In this document: positions 25,452 to 34,920 of the stretch, one piece after another
How positions within the stretch are numbered: the first letter of the stretch is position 1
Layout of the letters: each line of letters opens with the position of its first letter
Assembly (NCBI GenBank): GCA_016699675.1
Contig: CP064985.1
Coordinates: forward strand, 2,604,001-2,668,000
DNA length: 64,000 nt
Direction: 5' to 3'
Source of the DNA: Austwickia sp.
GTDB taxonomy: Bacteria; Actinomycetota; Actinomycetes; Actinomycetales; Dermatophilaceae
The notes under the pieces: generated by a model
The model's input: the letters and a program-made list of their open reading frames with translations, nothing else
The model's database searches: none
What the model was told of the DNA's origin: nothing
Translations under genes and position numbers: made by a program

Positions 25452-27092
25452 TCACAATGTCGGCAGCTCGTCGGCGTCCACAATTCGATAGGCGTAGCCC
25501 TGTTCGGCGAGGAATCGCTGGCGATGCGCGGCGAATTCGGCGTCCACGGTGTCGCGCGCCACGATCGTGTAGAAGTGCGCGGTCCGGCCGTCGCCCTTCG
25601 GCCGCAGCACCCGGCCGAGGCGCTGCGCCTCCTCCTGCCGGGACCCGAACGTCCCGGAGACCTGGATCGCCACCGAGGCCTCCGGCAGGTCGATGGAGAA
25701 GTTGGCGACCTTGCTCACGACCAGCGTCGAGATGGCCCCGGTGCGGAAGGCGTCGTACAGTCGCTGCCGCTGCGGCACCGTCGTCTCGCCCGTGATGAGC
25801 TCGGCGCCCAGTCGCCCCGCCAGGGACTCCAGCTGGTCCAGGTATTGACCGATCACGAGCGTCGGTTCGCCCGCGTGACGGCGTACCAGCTCTTCCACCA
25901 CGCGGTCCTTGACCGGCGCGCACGAGGCGAGCCGGTAGCGCTCCTCGGGCTCGGCGGTGGCGTACGCCATCCGGAACGAGTCCGGCAGCGGCACCCGCAC
26001 CTCGACGCAGTCCGCCGGGGCGATGTACCCCTGCGCCTCGATGTCCTTCCACGGCGCGTCATAACGCTTCGGCCCGATCAGAGAGAACACGTCGGACTCG
26101 CGCCCGTCCTCCCGCACCAGGGTCGCGGTCAGCCCCAGCCGACGGCGGGCCTGCAGGTCGGCGGTCATCCGGAAGATGGGCGCGGGCAGCAGGTGCACCT
26201 CGTCGTACACGATCAGCCCCCAGTCGCGGGCGTCCAGCAGGTCGAGGTGCGTGTAGGCGCCCTTCCGGCGGGTGGTCATGACCTGGTACGTCGCGATCGT
26301 GACCGGCCGGATCTCCTTGCGGGCGCCGCTGTATTCGCCGATCTCGTCCTCGGACAAGGAGGTACGCCGCAGCAGCTCGTCGCGCCACTGCCGGGCGCTG
26401 ACCGTATTCGTCACGAGGATGAGCGTCGTCGTGGCGGACCTGGCCATCGCCGCCGCGCCCACCAGCGTCTTGCCGGCCCCACAGGGGAGCACGACGACGC
26501 CCGAGCCGCCGTGCCAGAAGCCGTCGACGGCCTGCTCCTGGTAGGGCCGCAGCGCCCAGTCGTCCGTGACCAGCGCGATCGGGTGCGCCTCGCCGTTGAC
26601 GTAGCCGGCGCGGTCCTCGGCCGGCCAGCCGACCTTGAGCAGCTCCTGTTTGAGGTGGCCGCGCTCGCTCGGGTGGACCAGCACGGTGCGGTCGTCGAGC
26701 CGATCGCCCAGCAGCGGCCGAATCCGCTTGGAGCGCAGCACTTCCTCCAGCACCGGAATGTCGGTGGTCTCCAGGACCAGGCGGTCGCCGTCCTTGGCCA
26801 GGACCAGCCGGCCGTAGCGATCCATCACATCGGCGACGTCGACGAGCAGCGCGTGCGGCACGGGATAGCGGCTGAACCGCACCAGCGCATCCACGACCTG
26901 CTCCGCGTCGTGCCCGGCGGCTCGGGCGTTCCACAGGCCGAGCGGGGTCACCCGGTAGGTGTGCACGTGCTCGGGTGCCCGCTCCAGCTCGGCGAACGGC
27001 GCGATCGCGGCGCGCGCGGCCGGGGCCTGCGGGTGGTCGACCTCGAGTAGGAGCGTCTTGTCGCTTTGGACGATGAGGGGGCCGTCGGTCAT
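25452..27092 (-). CDS. XPB-type (ERCC3) superfamily 2 DNA helicase
   Basis: 546 residues. The N-terminal XPB-specific damage-recognition part (about 1-180) precedes helicase domain 1: Walker A CGAGKTLVG (about 204-212), DEVH box at 297-300, TAT at 322-324 and directly after it the XPB-only RED motif (VREDG, 327-329). The thumb insert and helicase domain 2 follow, with LVVSKVANFSIDLPEASVAI and QRLGRVLRPKGDGRTAHFY. These are 3'-5' helicases of nucleotide excision repair in eukaryotes and archaea. They are widespread in actinobacteria, where the repair role is less clear. In mycobacteria a partner gene with an XPB/Ssl2-like domain is adjacent; here that partner lies about 5 kb away (32353-34773). 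Confidence 0.94.
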   Translation of the reverse strand: MTDGPLIVQSDKTLLLEVDHPQAPAARAAIAPFAELERAPEHVHTYRVTPLGLWNARAAGHDAEQVVDALVRFSRYPVPHALLVDVADVMDRYGRLVLAKDGDRLVLETTDIPVLEEVLRSKRIRPLLGDRLDDRTVLVHPSERGHLKQELLKVGWPAEDRAGYVNGEAHPIALVTDDWALRPYQEQAVDGFWHGGSGVVVLPCGAGKTLVGAAAMARSATTTLILVTNTVSARQWRDELLRRTSLSEDEIGEYSGARKEIRPVTIATYQVMTTRRKGAYTHLDLLDARDWGLIVYDEVHLLPAPIFRMTADLQARRRLGLTATLVREDGRESDVFSLIGPKRYDAPWKDIEAQGYIAPADCVEVRVPLPDSFRMAYATAEPEERYRLASCAPVKDRVVEELVRRHAGEPTLVIGQYLDQLESLAGRLGAELITGETTVPQRQRLYDAFRTGAISTLVVSKVANFSIDLPEASVAIQVSGTFGSRQEEAQRLGRVLRPKGDGRTAHFYTIVARDTVDAEFAAHRQRFLAEQGYAYRIVDADELPTL

Positions 27093-27140
27093 AGCGGGTG
27101 GGTCAACGCGCGACGAGCGTTCGCGATTCCGGTGGCAGGC

Positions 27141-27689
27141 TCACTGCCACGACCACGCGTACCGGGCGATGCTCCCGATCCCGCCGAGGAGCCCGACCAC
27201 CAGCGCGACGATGGCGAAGATCCGGGCCTGTTTCACCTGGTCGGCCCCGCCCCACTGCCTCGCGGCGATCTCGCGGGACACGCCGCCGGACTGCGCGAGC
27301 ACGACGATGGCCATGATCATGCCGAAGAAATTGCAGAACAGCGCCAGCGGGATGGCCACGATGCCCATCGTGCGCAGCGACTGCGCCCGCGGGTGCACGG
27401 CGGTCCCGTACGGCGCCTGTCCCTGCGGGGCTTGCCCGTACGGCGCCGGCGCGCCCCACTGCTGGTTGTCGTCCTGGGGCCCCGAGCCGTACGGCGGGAT
27501 GGGGCTGCCGTACGCCGGCTGGGCCGCGTCGCCGTAGGTCGGCTGGCCGGTCCCGCCGTAGGGCTGCTCGCCAGCCGCGCCGTACGGGGGCTGACCGCCC
27601 TCGCCGTGGTTCGAGGCGCCGCCCTGCCAGGAGGCGCGACCGCCCGTGCCGGGCTCGCCCTCGTTCGGTCGCCATCCGTCGTTGCTCAT
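27141..27689 (-). CDS. Membrane protein with Gln/Gly/Tyr/Pro-rich N-terminus (DUF4190-like)
   Basis: 182 residues. The first 100 are a disordered stretch rich in PYG, QPPYG and QPTYG units, common in actinobacterial DUF4190 proteins. Two membrane segments follow (MGIVAIPLALFCNFFGMIMA and IFAIVALVVGLLGGIGSI) with a short loop between them. There are no catalytic residues to point at. Such proteins are small envelope proteins of unknown function. It lies 48 nt upstream of the XPB helicase and may be co-transcribed with it. Confidence 0.82.
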   Translation of the reverse strand: MSNDGWRPNEGEPGTGGRASWQGGASNHGEGGQPPYGAAGEQPYGGTGQPTYGDAAQPAYGSPIPPYGSGPQDDNQQWGAPAPYGQAPQGQAPYGTAVHPRAQSLRTMGIVAIPLALFCNFFGMIMAIVVLAQSGGVSREIAARQWGGADQVKQARIFAIVALVVGLLGGIGSIARYAWSWQ

Positions 27690-27883
27690 CGGATCTCCGT
27701 CCTGAGGACCGCGCGCGGCGGTGTCCGTGCCATCGACGCTACCTCGCCGCGCTGTGCGGCGCGTCGAGCCGGGCGCTCGGGGCCCAGCGGCGCGGCATGA
27801 TGTCAGCTACGACGCAGCTCGCCTAGCGGCGGCTCCGACGTACCGTCCGCTCCCCGTCACCCACCGAACAGGAGTCCACCGCC

Positions 27884-28813
27884 ATGCGCCACCCGCAGCG
27901 AGAGCCGATGCCGGGCCTGCCGGAGCGGGTGCGCATCTACGAGGTGGGGGTGCGCGACGGCCTGCAGAACGAGGGCCAGGCGGTGCCGGTCGAGGTCAAG
28001 GCCGAGTTCGTCCGGCGGCTGCTCGACGCGGGCCTGGAGACGATCGAGGTGACCAGCTTCGTCTCCCCGAAGTGGGTCCCGCAGCTCGCGGATGCCGCCG
28101 AGCTCATCGCGATGCTCGGCCCGGACGGCCTGGGGCGGCACCGGCCCGTCCTGACCCCCAACGAGAAGGGGCTGGACCGCGCGCTGGAGCTGGGCGTGAG
28201 CGCGGTGGCGATCTTCGGCAGCGCCACCGAGACGTTCAGCCAGAAGAACCTCAACCGATCGGTGGCCGAGTCGGTGGAGATGTTCCGGCCGGTCGCGACG
28301 CGCGCGAAGGAGGCGGGGGCCTGGGTGCGGGCGTACGTGTCCATGTGCTTCGGGGACCCCTGGGAGGGCGACGTCCCGGTCGCGAAGGTGGTGGACAGCG
28401 CGAAGCGGTTCATGGACCTCGGCGCCGACGAGCTGTCGATCGGCGACACCATCGGCGTGGCGACCCCCGGGCACACGGTGGCCCTGCTCGACGGGCTGGT
28501 CACCGCGGGCATCGGCATCGAGAAGATCGCGGTGCACTTCCACGACACCTACGGGCAGGCGCTGGCGAACACGGTCGAGGCGATCCGGTACGGCGTGCGC
28601 ACGGTGGACGCCTCGGCGGGCGGGCTCGGCGGCTGCCCCTACGCGAAGTCGGCCACCGGCAACCTCGCCACCGAGGACGTGGTGTGGGCGCTGGAGGGCA
28701 TGGGGGTCGAGACCGGGGTGGACCTCGACAAGCTCGTGGCCACCAGCGCCTGGATGGCGCAGCAGCTGGGGCGTCCCTCCGCGAGCAGCGTGGTGCGGGC
28801 ACTGACGGGCTGA
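27884..28813 (+). CDS. mvaB: Hydroxymethylglutaryl-CoA lyase
   Basis: 309 residues; ATG at 27884 follows AGGAG with 9 nt spacing. The DRE-TIM barrel begins IYEVGVRDGLQNEGQ (the VRDGLQNE motif binds the metal and substrate). Residues of the metal site recur in SIGDTIGVATP and VHFHDTYGQAL, and the active-site loop GLGGCPYAKSATGN carries the catalytic Cys. The enzyme splits HMG-CoA into acetoacetate and acetyl-CoA, the last step of leucine degradation. No other leucine pathway gene is adjacent, although an acyl-CoA ligase lies 6 kb downstream on the same strand. Confidence 0.94.
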   Translation: MRHPQREPMPGLPERVRIYEVGVRDGLQNEGQAVPVEVKAEFVRRLLDAGLETIEVTSFVSPKWVPQLADAAELIAMLGPDGLGRHRPVLTPNEKGLDRALELGVSAVAIFGSATETFSQKNLNRSVAESVEMFRPVATRAKEAGAWVRAYVSMCFGDPWEGDVPVAKVVDSAKRFMDLGADELSIGDTIGVATPGHTVALLDGLVTAGIGIEKIAVHFHDTYGQALANTVEAIRYGVRTVDASAGGLGGCPYAKSATGNLATEDVVWALEGMGVETGVDLDKLVATSAWMAQQLGRPSASSVVRALTG

Positions 28814-28916
28814 GCCGGGCTGAGCTGGGCCGACGCGGTCTCGTCGCGGGCGTGCGGTTGGGGCTGTCGGAGCCGGCACGTAAGTTGGTCTCCAGGACGC
28901 GACGAAGGAGGCCGAG

Positions 28917-30881
28917 ATGCGATCAGGGATCGATCAGGGCGGGATCGAGGCGGCAATCCGGCCGCAGGACGACCTGTTCGGGCACGTCAACGCCGCGTGG
29001 ATCGCGGCGACGCCGGTGCCCCCCGATCGCGGGCGCTATGGCACGTTCGACATCCTGCGCGAGCGCGCCGAGGAGAACATGCGGGCGCTGCTCGAGGAGC
29101 CCGCGCCGGTCGACGCGGGCGCCGAAGCGACCACGCCGGGCACCCTGGCCCGCACCCTCTACGCCGCGTTCCTCGACCAGGAGACGGCCGAGGCGGAGGG
29201 CCTGGCCCCCATCGCTCCGCTGCTGGCCCAGGCCGCCGGCGTCGAGGACGGCCGGGCCGCGATGATCCTGCTGGGGCACCTGCAACGCGAGGGGGTGGGC
29301 GGCCTCGTCGAGGCCTACGTCAACACCGACCCGGGCCAGCCGGATCGCTACGTCACGTTCCTTGAACAGTCGGGGATCGGCCTGCCCGACGAGGCGTACT
29401 ACCGCGAGGAGGCCTACGCGCCGATTCGTGCGGCGTACCTGGCGCACCTGGCCAAGGTCTTCGTGATCGCGGGGGCCGACGGGCCCACCGCCGACGCCGA
29501 GGCGCGGCTGGTCATGGACCTGGAGACGCGGCTGGCCGCCGGGCACTGGGACCGGGTCAGCCGGCGCGACGCCGTCAAGAGCTACACGCTGGTCGACCTC
29601 GCCGGGTTGTCCGAGCAGGCGCCCGAGGTGCCGTGGGCCGAGTGGCTGGCCGCGCTGGGCGCGCCCGACGCAGCCCGCGAGGCGCTGGTCATGCGGCAGC
29701 CCTCGTTCCTGCAGGCCCTCTCGCACGAGCTGGTCGCCACCGACGTGGCCGCCTGGCGGGCCTGGCTGCGGTCGGCGATTCTGCACGCCTACGCCCCCTA
29801 CCTGCACGACGCGATCGTCGCGGAGAACTTCGACTTCTACGGCCGCACCCTGTCGGGCACGCCGCAGCAGCGGGACCGGTGGAAGCGCGGGGTCGCGCTC
29901 GTGGACCAGCTCGTGGGGGAGGACGCGAGTCAGCTGTACGTCGCGCGCCACTACCCGCCCGACGCCGCCGAGCGGATGACCCACCTCGTCGACAACCTCG
30001 TCGAGGCCTACCGCCGAGACATCGCCGACCTGGACTGGATGACCCCCGCCACGCGGGAGAAGGCCCTGGCCAAGCTCGCGGCGTTCACCCCCAAGATCGG
30101 CCGGCCCAACCGGTGGCGGGACTACTCGGGGCTGACGTTCGCCCGCGACGACCTGGTCGGCAACGTGCGCACGGCGTACGCGTTCGAGACCGACCGCATG
30201 TGGCGCAAGCTCGGCGCACCCATCGATCGCGACGAGTGGTTCATGACGGCGCAGACCGTCAACGCGTACTACAACCCCGGCATGAACGAGATCGTCTTCC
30301 CGGCGGCCATCCTGCAGCCGCCGTTCTTCGACGTCGACGCCGACGACGCGGTGAACTACGGGGCCATCGGGTCGGTCATCGGCCACGAGATCGGGCACGG
30401 CTTCGACGACCAGGGCAGCCGGTACGACGGCACGGGGCGGCTGGTCGACTGGTGGACGGCGGAGGATCGCACGGCGTTCGAGGGCCGCGCGGAGCGCCTC
30501 ATCGCGCAGTACGACGCCTTCCACCCGCGCGACCTGCCCGCCGAGAAGGTCAACGGGGCGCTGACGGTGGGGGAGAACATCGGCGACCTCGGCGGCGTGA
30601 CGATCGCGCACCTGGCCTACCGGATCGCCCGGGGCGAGGAGGAGTCGCCGGTCATCGACGGGATGACCGGGGACCAGCGGTTCTTCGCGGGCTGGGCGCA
30701 GATCTGGCGGATGGCGGCCCGGCCGGAGGAGGCCAAGCGCCTGCTCGCGGTCGACCCGCACTCGCCGGGGGAGTTCCGGGCCAACATCGTGCGCAACCTC
30801 ACGGAGTTCTACGAGGCCTTCGACGTGCGCGAGGGCGACGGCCTCTGGCTGGCGGAAGAGGATCGGGTTCGAATCTGGTGA
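28917..30881 (+). CDS. M13-family zinc metallopeptidase (neprilysin/PepO-like)
   Basis: 654 residues, a normal length for bacterial M13 enzymes; AAGGAGG precedes the ATG. No signal peptide or membrane anchor, so it is probably cytoplasmic, like PepO. The NAYYNP substrate-binding motif is at 449-454, HEIGH at 490-494 (His490 and His494 bind zinc, Glu491 is catalytic) and GENIGDLGG places the third zinc ligand at Glu553 with Asp557. The C-terminus ends in W, as in the family. It degrades short peptides. Its stop overlaps the next gene by 4 nt (GTGA), so the two are co-translated. Confidence 0.95.
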   Translation: MRSGIDQGGIEAAIRPQDDLFGHVNAAWIAATPVPPDRGRYGTFDILRERAEENMRALLEEPAPVDAGAEATTPGTLARTLYAAFLDQETAEAEGLAPIAPLLAQAAGVEDGRAAMILLGHLQREGVGGLVEAYVNTDPGQPDRYVTFLEQSGIGLPDEAYYREEAYAPIRAAYLAHLAKVFVIAGADGPTADAEARLVMDLETRLAAGHWDRVSRRDAVKSYTLVDLAGLSEQAPEVPWAEWLAALGAPDAAREALVMRQPSFLQALSHELVATDVAAWRAWLRSAILHAYAPYLHDAIVAENFDFYGRTLSGTPQQRDRWKRGVALVDQLVGEDASQLYVARHYPPDAAERMTHLVDNLVEAYRRDIADLDWMTPATREKALAKLAAFTPKIGRPNRWRDYSGLTFARDDLVGNVRTAYAFETDRMWRKLGAPIDRDEWFMTAQTVNAYYNPGMNEIVFPAAILQPPFFDVDADDAVNYGAIGSVIGHEIGHGFDDQGSRYDGTGRLVDWWTAEDRTAFEGRAERLIAQYDAFHPRDLPAEKVNGALTVGENIGDLGGVTIAHLAYRIARGEEESPVIDGMTGDQRFFAGWAQIWRMAARPEEAKRLLAVDPHSPGEFRANIVRNLTEFYEAFDVREGDGLWLAEEDRVRIW

Positions 30882-31897
30882 GGCGCGTGGGGGGAAGGAT
30901 CGTCGCGGGCGCCGCGGGGCTCGCGCTGATCGCGGCGACCAGCTGGTGGTGGGATCTGAGCGGCCCGGTGCCGATCCTGCAGGCGCTCTACCCCGCCGTG
31001 GCGGTGGGGGCGGTGCTGCTCCTGGTGCTCGCGGCCCTGGTCAGGCATCGCGCCGCGGCTTTGGTGGCCCTGGCGGCGGTCGTCGTCGCGGCGGTGGCCG
31101 TGGTCCCGACGCTGCTGCCGGCATCGACCGCGGCTGCTGCCGCCGGCTCACTCGCGCCCAACGGGGCGGGGACGGCGGCGCAGGCTGCGCCCGGCGGAGC
31201 GCGGTCGCCAGGAGCGGCGGACGGAGCCGGCCAGAGCGTGCGGGTCTTCGCGCTGAACACGCAGTTCGGCATGGCCGACCTGGGGCGGATCCGGGAGGTG
31301 GTGACCGACCGCGCCATCGACGTGCTGATCCTCACCGAGGCCGATCCGGAGTACACGCCGCACGCGGCGCGGACGGTGGCGGATCTGCTGCCGCACACCT
31401 CGGGGGAGGCGACGCTCGGCGGCGCCGCGGGCACCATCGTCCTGTCGCGCTACCCGATGACGGTGCTGGACCGCGACGCGGCCGACCCCACCAAGCACCA
31501 GCAGCCGATCGTTCGGCTCGACGTCCACGGCACGGACGTGCTGGTCCGCGGCGTGCACCCGCGGTCCCCCACCGAGGACAAGATCGCGTCCTGGCGCCCC
31601 GACCTCCTCGGCCTGGCCGACTGGCAGCGCGGCACGACCGGGCCGCTCATCGTCGCCGGGGACTTCAACGCCGGCTGGCCGCATCCGGCCTTCCGGACCT
31701 TGGCGGACGGACTGGACGACGCCCTGCGCGCCACCGGCCAGGCCTGGGCCCCGACGTGGCCCGTCTCACGGCGGACACCGGCGTTCACCCAGATCGACCA
31801 CGTACTCACGCGCGGTTTCCAGGTCCGCGCCGCGGGGACCGAGCAGGTGCCCGGCACCGATCACCGGGGCGTGTGGGCGGAGCTGACGCTGCGCTAG
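30878..31897 (+). CDS. Endonuclease/exonuclease/phosphatase-fold membrane protein
   Basis: 339 residues from GTG at 30878, inside the M13 stop. The N-terminal 85 residues form three hydrophobic segments (IVAGAAGLALIAATSWWW, LYPAVAVGAVLLLVLAALV, AALVALAAVVVAAVAVV), followed by an Ala/Gly linker. The catalytic EEP domain has LNTQFGMAD, LTEADPEY (metal Glu), HPRSPTEDK, AGDFNAGWPHPAF (Asp and Asn) and a terminal GTDHRGVWAEL with the catalytic Asp-His pair. The domain probably faces outward and acts as a phosphodiesterase on an envelope or nucleotide substrate; the true substrate is unknown. Confidence 0.87.
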   Translation: MRRVGGRIVAGAAGLALIAATSWWWDLSGPVPILQALYPAVAVGAVLLLVLAALVRHRAAALVALAAVVVAAVAVVPTLLPASTAAAAAGSLAPNGAGTAAQAAPGGARSPGAADGAGQSVRVFALNTQFGMADLGRIREVVTDRAIDVLILTEADPEYTPHAARTVADLLPHTSGEATLGGAAGTIVLSRYPMTVLDRDAADPTKHQQPIVRLDVHGTDVLVRGVHPRSPTEDKIASWRPDLLGLADWQRGTTGPLIVAGDFNAGWPHPAFRTLADGLDDALRATGQAWAPTWPVSRRTPAFTQIDHVLTRGFQVRAAGTEQVPGTDHRGVWAELTLR

Positions 31898-31904
31898 CGG
31901 CGGC

Positions 31905-32252
31905 TCAGGCGTTGTCGAGGTCGAAGGGTCCGACCAGGCAGAACTGGTTGCCCTCGGGGTCGGCCAGCACGGTCCAGCTGCCGCCGCGCATCGTGACGTG
32001 CTCCACGACGGTCGCGCCGAGGCCGACCAGGCGCTGTCGTTCGGTCTCGAGATCCTCGGCGGCCAGATCGATGTGCAGGCGGTTCTTGCCGGGCGTCGGC
32101 TCGGGCACCGTCTGGAACGCCATCGCGGGGTTGCCCGCGAGCACGACGTACTCCTCGGCCTCGAACGAGACCGGTGTCCCCAGTACGGCGGCCCAGAACT
32201 GGGCCAGCCCGGGCGCGTCGTAGCAGTCGACGACGACGTTCGCGATGCTCAC
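31905..32252 (-). CDS. Glyoxalase/bleomycin-resistance-fold (VOC) protein
   Basis: 115 residues from GTG at 32252 (GTG at 32255 is an alternative). This is a single VOC module pair: ANVVVDCYDAPGLAQFWAAV starts the first beta-alpha-beta-beta-beta unit, RLHIDLAAEDLE the second, ending in the usual PEGNQFCLVGPF. Metal ligands would be the His in LHIDL and the Glu in DPEGN. Many such proteins are small dioxygenase-like or resistance proteins without a known substrate. It is convergent with the EEP gene, 7 nt away. Confidence 0.85.
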   Translation of the reverse strand: MSIANVVVDCYDAPGLAQFWAAVLGTPVSFEAEEYVVLAGNPAMAFQTVPEPTPGKNRLHIDLAAEDLETERQRLVGLGATVVEHVTMRGGSWTVLADPEGNQFCLVGPFDLDNA

Positions 32253-32331
32253 CACGAGAACAAGCCTAGATACCCCACGGCGCTGCCGCCGCAGCCTTCC
32301 AGATCCGTCGCGCCGTCCGTTGCGCAGCGAT

Positions 32332-32373
32332 TCACTGGGCGGGGCCCACAGCTCACTGGGCGGGGCCCACGGC
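32332..32373. repeat. 21-bp tandem duplication spanning a stop codon
   Basis: Two nearly identical 21-bp units, 32332-32352 and 32353-32373, differ at one base. On the minus strand each encodes AVGPAQ and then TGA, so the last six codons and the stop of the XPB-associated gene are present twice. The second copy lies outside the gene and has no coding role. Confidence 0.85.
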
Positions 32374-34773
32374 GCTGATGCGGTGCAGCGAGTAGGACCG
32401 GCCGGGTCCCGCATCGGCCTCGCCGTACACCCGGCCCCCCTCGACCCGCTCCGGACGCAACCGGACGCGGCGCGGCGTGCCGGCCGCGTCCACCACCGCG
32501 ATCCACACCGTCTGCTCGGCCGCGGCGGCGTCCCGCAGCGCCGCCGCGAGCGCGGCCGGGTCGAGTTCGCGCAGCGGCTCGCGCGCCAGCCCCTCCCGGT
32601 GGGCCTCCGACCGGCGCAGATCCTCCTCACCCGCGCGCAGCGCGGCGACCGTCTCCTCGATCGCGTCCGCCGCGGCCCCCGGGCCGGGGCCTCCACCGAG
32701 GCCCCCGACGTGCCGCGGCATCCCCGGCTGGGTGTGCCGGCCCCGCCGCGTCCGGGCCCGGTGGTGCGTCGCCGCCGGGAGCACCATGCCCCCCTCCGGC
32801 CCCTCCGCGACGGGCAGGAGCCCGGCGTCGCGCAGGGCGTTCAACAGCACGTTCGGGGCGACCGGCGCGACGGCGACGCCGGGGGCGAGGCGGCGCAGCC
32901 GGTACGCCGCGAGATCGCGCCGCTCGACCAGGTCGTCGATGGCGACGTGGTCGTCGCTGCGCACGTACGCCGTCGCGGTCCCCACCCGCAGGCCGCCGTG
33001 CCGTCGGGCGACGTCCGTGACCAGGTACGACAGTGGCTGGGGAACGCCCGTGCTGCTGGCCCCCGCCAGCGCGTCGAGCAGCTGTTGGGCATCCCATCCG
33101 GCATCGAGCGGCCGTCGCAGGCTCGCGGGCGTGAACCGGTACACGGTGGCGCCGCCGCGGGACTCGACGTCCGCGGCCAACCGCAGGAACGTCGCCAGCC
33201 GGCCCTCGAGCCGGCCCGGCGCGACGGCGGTCAGATCGGCCTGCAGCAGCACATGCTCGACCGGCAGGGGCAGCGTCAGGGCGGCCTCGACGTCGTCGTC
33301 GGCCGCACCGGTGACCAGGGCGCGGCCGGCGGAGCCCAGCGCCCCGTACCCCGTGAGGCCCAGCCAGGCCGCCTCGGCCAGCGCCGCCCGGGCGAGGTCG
33401 CCCAACACCTCCGTCGCGCGGCGCGGGCGCGCCCAACGCAGCCGGTCGAGGATCGCCGCCTCGTCGGGGGCGGCACCGGGCGCGACGTCCGCGAGCAGGG
33501 CCAGGACGTCGTGGCGAACGGCGCGCCCCCACGCCGTGGCCGCGCCCTCCGACAGGGCGTTGATCGCCGAGGCCTTGGGGTCGCGCCGGTGACCCACCAG
33601 CGCGGGGGCGCGCGTCGTCGCCAGCCAGGCCTGGGCGAGCTCCAGCCAGCGGCGGGGCGCCTCGGACTGTTGCCAATCGTCGTACGCCGCGGTCGGCGCC
33701 CAGACCGGGTCCAGCTCGCCGTCGTCGTCGACGAGGCCGGCCGCATAGGCCACCTCGATCACGAAGGCGGCGTGGGGCAGCTCCAGGTCGAGGGCCTGGG
33801 CCGTGGCGCGCAGGTCCGCCACGGCCAGGCCGCCGGCCCGCAACACCCGGGGCGGCTCCGGCCCCCAGAGGGCCGCGAGCTCGTCGATCATCGCCAGGAG
33901 GTCGGCGGCGGCCGCCCCAGCTCCGGCGTCGACGCGCTCGGTCGGCACCGCACGCACCGGCACCGGCGGGGGCGCCAGCTCGACGGCGCGATGCAGGCGG
34001 CCGCCGCGGAGCGCGAGCGCCGCGGCGCGCGGCATGATCACCTCGCCCGGTCCTCGGCGCTGCAGCAGGCCGGCCGCCAGCAGCGGCTCCAGGCGCTCGC
34101 CCCACGCGGCGCTCCCGACCGTGCCGACGGGTGGGCCCCAGGCCAGCCGCTCGACGATGCTTCGGTGTTCGTCGGTCGCCGTGGCCAGGGCCTGCGCCGC
34201 GGCGGCCACCGCGGCCCGGTCGGCGGGCTCGGCGCCGGCGTGGCCGGCGCGGCCGTCGGGGCTGTCGGGCCCGGCGCGGGCGAGACCGGCGCGGCCGTCG
34301 GGACCCGCTGGAGCCAGCCCCGCCACGTACGGTCCCAGCGCCTCGGCCGCCGCGCGCGGGACGTGCAGACCATCCTCGCCGCGCCACAGCAGGCCCCGGC
34401 CCCACAGCCCGGTCAGCGGCGCCTCGAGCGCTTCGGGCGTCAACCCGAGAAGCTCTGCCGCCCAGTCCAGCTCGACCGGGTCGCCCGCCACGACGAGGGC
34501 CTCCAGGACGGCGAGCGCGCCCGCGTCGAGGCCGTCGACGGCGCGCGTCAGGCTTGCCCCGGTCGCGGCCCGGGCGGCCAGCGACGTCACGTCCGCGGGC
34601 CGGGGCCGGGTCAGGTCCGGGCGCGCCGCCAACAGGGTCGCCAGGTCGGCGTCGCTGCGACCGCGCAGGTCATCGGCGAGGCTGCGGGCCACGGCACCCG
34701 GCGTACCGGCGAGGCGGCCGCCCGCGGCACCCGACGTACCTGCAGGGCGGCGATTCGGGCTCACCCGCACCAC
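32353..34773 (-). CDS. Helicase-associated protein with XPB/Ssl2-like domain
   Basis: About 806 residues; GTG codons at 34773, 34770 and 34764 are all possible starts. An N-terminal leucine-rich winged-helix-like region (ARSLADDLRGRSDADLATLL) is followed by an Ala/Arg-rich middle with GPDGRAG repeats. The C-terminal third has the helicase-C/XPB-Ssl2 domain: LPVEHVLLQADLTAVAPGRL, FTPASLRRPLDAGWDAQQLL and LVTDVARRHGGLRVG. There are no Walker motifs, so it is not itself an ATPase. Family knowledge: the mycobacterial homologue is next to the XPB helicase and is presumed to be its regulatory partner. The two genes are separated here. Confidence 0.87.
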   Translation of the reverse strand: MVRVSPNRRPAGTSGAAGGRLAGTPGAVARSLADDLRGRSDADLATLLAARPDLTRPRPADVTSLAARAATGASLTRAVDGLDAGALAVLEALVVAGDPVELDWAAELLGLTPEALEAPLTGLWGRGLLWRGEDGLHVPRAAAEALGPYVAGLAPAGPDGRAGLARAGPDSPDGRAGHAGAEPADRAAVAAAAQALATATDEHRSIVERLAWGPPVGTVGSAAWGERLEPLLAAGLLQRRGPGEVIMPRAAALALRGGRLHRAVELAPPPVPVRAVPTERVDAGAGAAAADLLAMIDELAALWGPEPPRVLRAGGLAVADLRATAQALDLELPHAAFVIEVAYAAGLVDDDGELDPVWAPTAAYDDWQQSEAPRRWLELAQAWLATTRAPALVGHRRDPKASAINALSEGAATAWGRAVRHDVLALLADVAPGAAPDEAAILDRLRWARPRRATEVLGDLARAALAEAAWLGLTGYGALGSAGRALVTGAADDDVEAALTLPLPVEHVLLQADLTAVAPGRLEGRLATFLRLAADVESRGGATVYRFTPASLRRPLDAGWDAQQLLDALAGASSTGVPQPLSYLVTDVARRHGGLRVGTATAYVRSDDHVAIDDLVERRDLAAYRLRRLAPGVAVAPVAPNVLLNALRDAGLLPVAEGPEGGMVLPAATHHRARTRRGRHTQPGMPRHVGGLGGGPGPGAAADAIEETVAALRAGEEDLRRSEAHREGLAREPLRELDPAALAAALRDAAAAEQTVWIAVVDAAGTPRRVRLRPERVEGGRVYGEADAGPGRSYSLHRISAVGPAQ

Positions 34774-34920
34774 GGTACGACCCGGCCGCCCGGCGCCCGC
34801 AGCAGGCGCTTCGCCTCGCCATCGGCGCGCCGGGCCTAGCGCGGCCGCCGAGGCGTCGGCAAACTGCGGAGTACCGTTCGGGGCCCCGCGGGCCCCGCAC
34901 CCGACGTCCGAAGGACCACG

